From positions 1 to 8,090 of the forward strand of contig JAFAGX010000193.1 of NCBI GenBank assembly GCA_019237515.1: 8,090 bases of DNA. Reading direction: 5' to 3'. Made by a program: the position numbers and the translations under genes. Positions within the stretch are counted from its first letter, which is position 1; every line of letters starts with the position of its first letter. The DNA is from Acidobacteriaceae bacterium (GTDB lineage: Bacteria > Acidobacteriota > Terriglobia > Terriglobales > SbA1). Positions 6,452-8,090 of the stretch are shown piece by piece. Below the pieces are notes generated by a model. The model had not been told where the DNA came from, did no database searches, and worked only from the letters and a program-made list of their open reading frames with translations.

Positions 6452-6565
6452 TTTCATCCTTATATGAGGGCCCGATGCTTACCGGCACTGCCACCCACTC
6501 TTGACCGTCGTCCTTTCGGAGATTTCCCTGCAACGAGTCGCATTGAACGGTCTCGGATTTTAGGT

Positions 6566-7387
6566 ATGTCGATTCCATTTCAAGGAACTGCCTGGGCGCT
6601 TTCGGCGGAGAGTATTGCCGCGGCCGCTGATGCGCTTGCCGTTTCTGCCGCTGAAATCTGGACCGTCCTGGCTGTCGAGACGTCAGGCTGCGGCTATCTC
6701 GCCGACCGTCGCCCACAAATCTGTTTCGAGCGCCACGTTTTTCATCGCTTGACCCAAGGCAAGTACGATGACGGCGACATCAGCGATCCAACCCCGGGCG
6801 GTTACGGCGCGCCGGGTGCGCACCAATACGAGCGCTTGAATTTGGCGATCGAGAAAGATCGAAATGCCGCTTTGAAAAGCGCCTCGTGGGGAATTGGACA
6901 GATCATGGGAGAAAACTTCGTCCTTGCCGGTCACAAGAGTGTCGAAGATTTCGTTATCGCAATGATGCGATCGGAGGATGATCAACTTGCGGCGATGGCG
7001 GATTTTCTCTTCAGCAGAAAGCTGCATTTCGCTTTGCAAGCTCACGATTGGGCGGATTTCGCTCGTCATTACAATGGACCGGATTTTGCGGTCAATCAAT
7101 ATGCCTTGCGTCTGAACATCGCGTACAAGAAATTTTCCTCGGGATCGCTTCCTGACCTCAATGTGCGCGCGAGCCAGTTGTATCTCACGTATCTTGGTTT
7201 CGATCCCGGACCTGTCGACGGCGTCGCAGGCGAACGCACAATTTTCGCGCTGGCCGGCTATCATCGCAGTCAAGCTCTCGAAGGCAGGCCGTTGATCACC
7301 AGCGAATTCGTCGAGCAGCTGAAGGACGTACTCTATTCAAAGACCGCCGCGAACGGTTTGGCTGTTGCCGAACCCACCCCGGCCTGA
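6566..7387 (+). CDS. N-acetylmuramidase (DUF3380-type) with C-terminal peptidoglycan-binding domain
   Basis: A 273-residue cell-wall hydrolase predicted to cleave the MurNAc-GlcNAc beta-1,4 bond. The catalytic domain (about 12-192) shows the PF11860 hallmarks: AVETSG with probable catalytic E38, CFERHVFHRLT (53-63), SASWGIGQIMGENF (105-118), MRSEDDQL (134-141), DWADFARHYNGP (161-172) and NQYALRL. Residues 198-238 form a PG_binding_1 module (RASQLYLTYLGFDPGPVDGV, then GERTIFAL). No signal peptide or membrane helix is visible, so export would need a holin, lysis or a special route, as with phage endolysins. Start: the ATG at 6566 begins just before the conserved region, but its AGG is too close. 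An in-frame ATG at 6464 would add 34 residues without recognisable features. The gene stands alone, divergent from the lipoprotein, with no phage genes beside it. Confidence 0.88.
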   Translation: MSIPFQGTAWALSAESIAAAADALAVSAAEIWTVLAVETSGCGYLADRRPQICFERHVFHRLTQGKYDDGDISDPTPGGYGAPGAHQYERLNLAIEKDRNAALKSASWGIGQIMGENFVLAGHKSVEDFVIAMMRSEDDQLAAMADFLFSRKLHFALQAHDWADFARHYNGPDFAVNQYALRLNIAYKKFSSGSLPDLNVRASQLYLTYLGFDPGPVDGVAGERTIFALAGYHRSQALEGRPLITSEFVEQLKDVLYSKTAANGLAVAEPTPA

Positions 7388-7420
7388 GCATTCGATTTCG
7401 CTTGCTTGCGGTCGAATGCT
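7387..7420 (+). terminator. Hairpin directly after the muramidase stop
   Basis: AGCATTCGA (7387-7395) and TCGAATGCT (7412-7420) are perfect 9-bp arms around a 16-nt loop; inside it CGC (7399-7401) can pair with GCG (7408-7410). The stem overlaps the last base of the TGA stop. There is no T-run afterwards, so it would be a weak or Rho-assisted terminator or a 3'-end stabiliser. Confidence 0.45.
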
Positions 7421-7445
7421 GGGTCATTCCCATTAAAAGTAGAAG

Positions 7446-7488
7446 AGCGGTTGGGCGCTGGTGCTTTCATCTGTCTGGCTCAACCGCT
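7446..7488 (-). terminator. Hairpin downstream of the MFS transporter
   Basis: An 11-bp stem with one G-U pair (7446-7456 with 7478-7488; core AGCGGTTG/CAACCGCT) around a 21-nt loop lies 29 bp past the transporter stop. On the minus strand it is followed by a moderately T-rich stretch (CTTCTACTTTTAA), which fits an imperfect intrinsic terminator. It faces the muramidase hairpin, so each converging gene has its own stem. Confidence 0.5.
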
Positions 7489-7517
7489 ATAAATCATTAG
7501 GTGCGAGCAGTGGATGA

Positions 7518-8090
7518 TCAGGCGTGCACAACTTCTTTTTCTGGCCGTGACTCTGGTTGTTTTTTGGCTTCAGCACTCTGCCAGGCATCAGCCGCGGCAA
7601 TCGTACGCGCCGCCAATGGTTTCAGCCACAGCAGCGCCATGAAAGCAGCAAGGATGTCGCAGGCAATCATCACGTAGAACACGGGTACCCAGGATCCTGT
7701 CTTGAGCATTACATAGGCTGCGACCGGTGCCGCGAAAATCGATGCCGTACCCTTGGCGGTATAGACGATTCCATAATTCGTTGTGGCCCATTTCCTGCCA
7801 AACAGGTCTGCGGTAATTGAGGGAAACAGGGAGAAAATCTCGCCCCATGCGAAGAACACGAGACTGGACAGCAAAACGAACATGACTGGCTTATGGATCG
7901 TCTGCAGCCATGCAAAGATGGCCAACCCCTCAATCAGAAATGCAGTGAACATTGCGTTTTCGCGGCCGATATGGTCGGAAATCCAGCCCCACAAAGGCCG
8001 GGTCAGACCGTTGACGATGCGGTTCAACTGAATGGCCAGGATCGACGCGGAAAGGCCCCAGGCGACGATCACCTTATCCACTTTGTAGAA
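7518..8090 (-). CDS. MFS transporter, oxalate/formate antiporter-like, C-terminal part (5' end outside window)
   Basis: The last 190 or so residues of a major facilitator permease. The frame stays open to the right edge (reading FYKVDKV), so a GTG at 8081 is internal. Helices 7/8 to 12 are visible: NRIVNGLTRPLWGWISDHIGRENAMF carries the MFS motif-A pattern G-x3-D-x2-GR between helices 8 and 9. WGEIFSLFPSITADLFGRKWATTNYGIVYTAKG is typical of the OFA family (OxlT). The Lys of YTAKG sits where OxlT has its substrate-binding lysine of helix 11. The protein ends in a hydrophilic tail rich in Ala, Lys and Glu. Family members exchange oxalate for formate or carry other monocarboxylates; the substrate here is inferred. 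Expected full length is about 420-440 residues. Genes for oxalate breakdown might lie outside the window, but none is seen here. Confidence 0.88.
   Translation of the reverse strand, partial: FYKVDKVIVAWGLSASILAIQLNRIVNGLTRPLWGWISDHIGRENAMFTAFLIEGLAIFAWLQTIHKPVMFVLLSSLVFFAWGEIFSLFPSITADLFGRKWATTNYGIVYTAKGTASIFAAPVAAYVMLKTGSWVPVFYVMIACDILAAFMALLWLKPLAARTIAAADAWQSAEAKKQPESRPEKEVVHA

Larger units (their letters stand above)
6196..6565. promoter_or_regulatory. Divergent intergenic region between lipoprotein and muramidase
   Basis: No convincing gene lies in these 370 bp (268 bp if the muramidase starts at 6464). The half nearest the lipoprotein holds its ribosome site (6204-6209) and a dense cluster of inverted repeats (6256-6340). 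The middle (6341-6430) is AT-richer and probably contains promoters, but I could not identify a confident -35/-10 pair on either strand. Further right is a perfect dyad at 6438-6451, and a third copy of CCGGCACTG at 6482-6490. Confidence 0.5.

Noticed and set aside
6683..7273. 196-codon open frame on the - strand
   Set aside because: It is antisense to the muramidase, whose domain motifs are unmistakable; the antisense product shows no family features.

Overview
This window looks like part of a chromosome from an acidobacterium, most likely a soil or freshwater Terriglobia relative (Koribacter/Sulfotelmatobacter-like). The evidence is moderately high GC, a membrane protein kinase fused to a PD40/TolB-like propeller, and a secreted protein with the 'QLPDAP' post-signal-peptide motif and the DPRYF / YYP..ER / EFWPD motifs that I associate with acidobacterial proteins of unknown function. 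The assignment is inferred from protein style; no rRNA or other marker gene is present.

Layout from left to right: (1) the 3' part of a serine/threonine kinase with a C-terminal beta-propeller, + strand, cut by the left edge; (2) ssb (single-strand DNA-binding protein), - strand, convergent with the kinase; (3) a 174-bp divergent intergenic region with two extended -10 promoters flanking a long imperfect inverted repeat made of degenerate 7-bp units; (4) a ferredoxin-like 4Fe-4S protein, probably translated from a leaderless mRNA, followed 24 bp later by a NiCoT-type nickel/cobalt transporter, + strand; (5) a secreted protein of unknown function, - strand, ending only 8 bp from the transporter; (6) a secreted, probably lipid-anchored protein with a predicted TIM-barrel glycosidase-like fold, - strand; (7) a structured divergent intergenic region of about 270-370 bp with nested and alternative inverted repeats; (8) an endolysin-like N-acetylmuramidase with a peptidoglycan-binding domain, + strand; (9) two back-to-back hairpins; (10) the C-terminal part of an oxalate/formate-antiporter-like MFS transporter, - strand, cut by the right edge.

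The genes do not form one pathway. The only tight same-strand pair is ferredoxin plus nickel/cobalt transporter. The lipoprotein and the unknown secreted protein are on the same strand but 152 bp apart. No CRISPR array, tRNA, rRNA, transposase or phage gene cluster was seen. The best candidates for something undescribed are the heptad-repeat inverted element between ssb and the ferredoxin gene, the predicted TIM-barrel lipoprotein with an unusual acid/base motif, and the structured leader in front of that lipoprotein.
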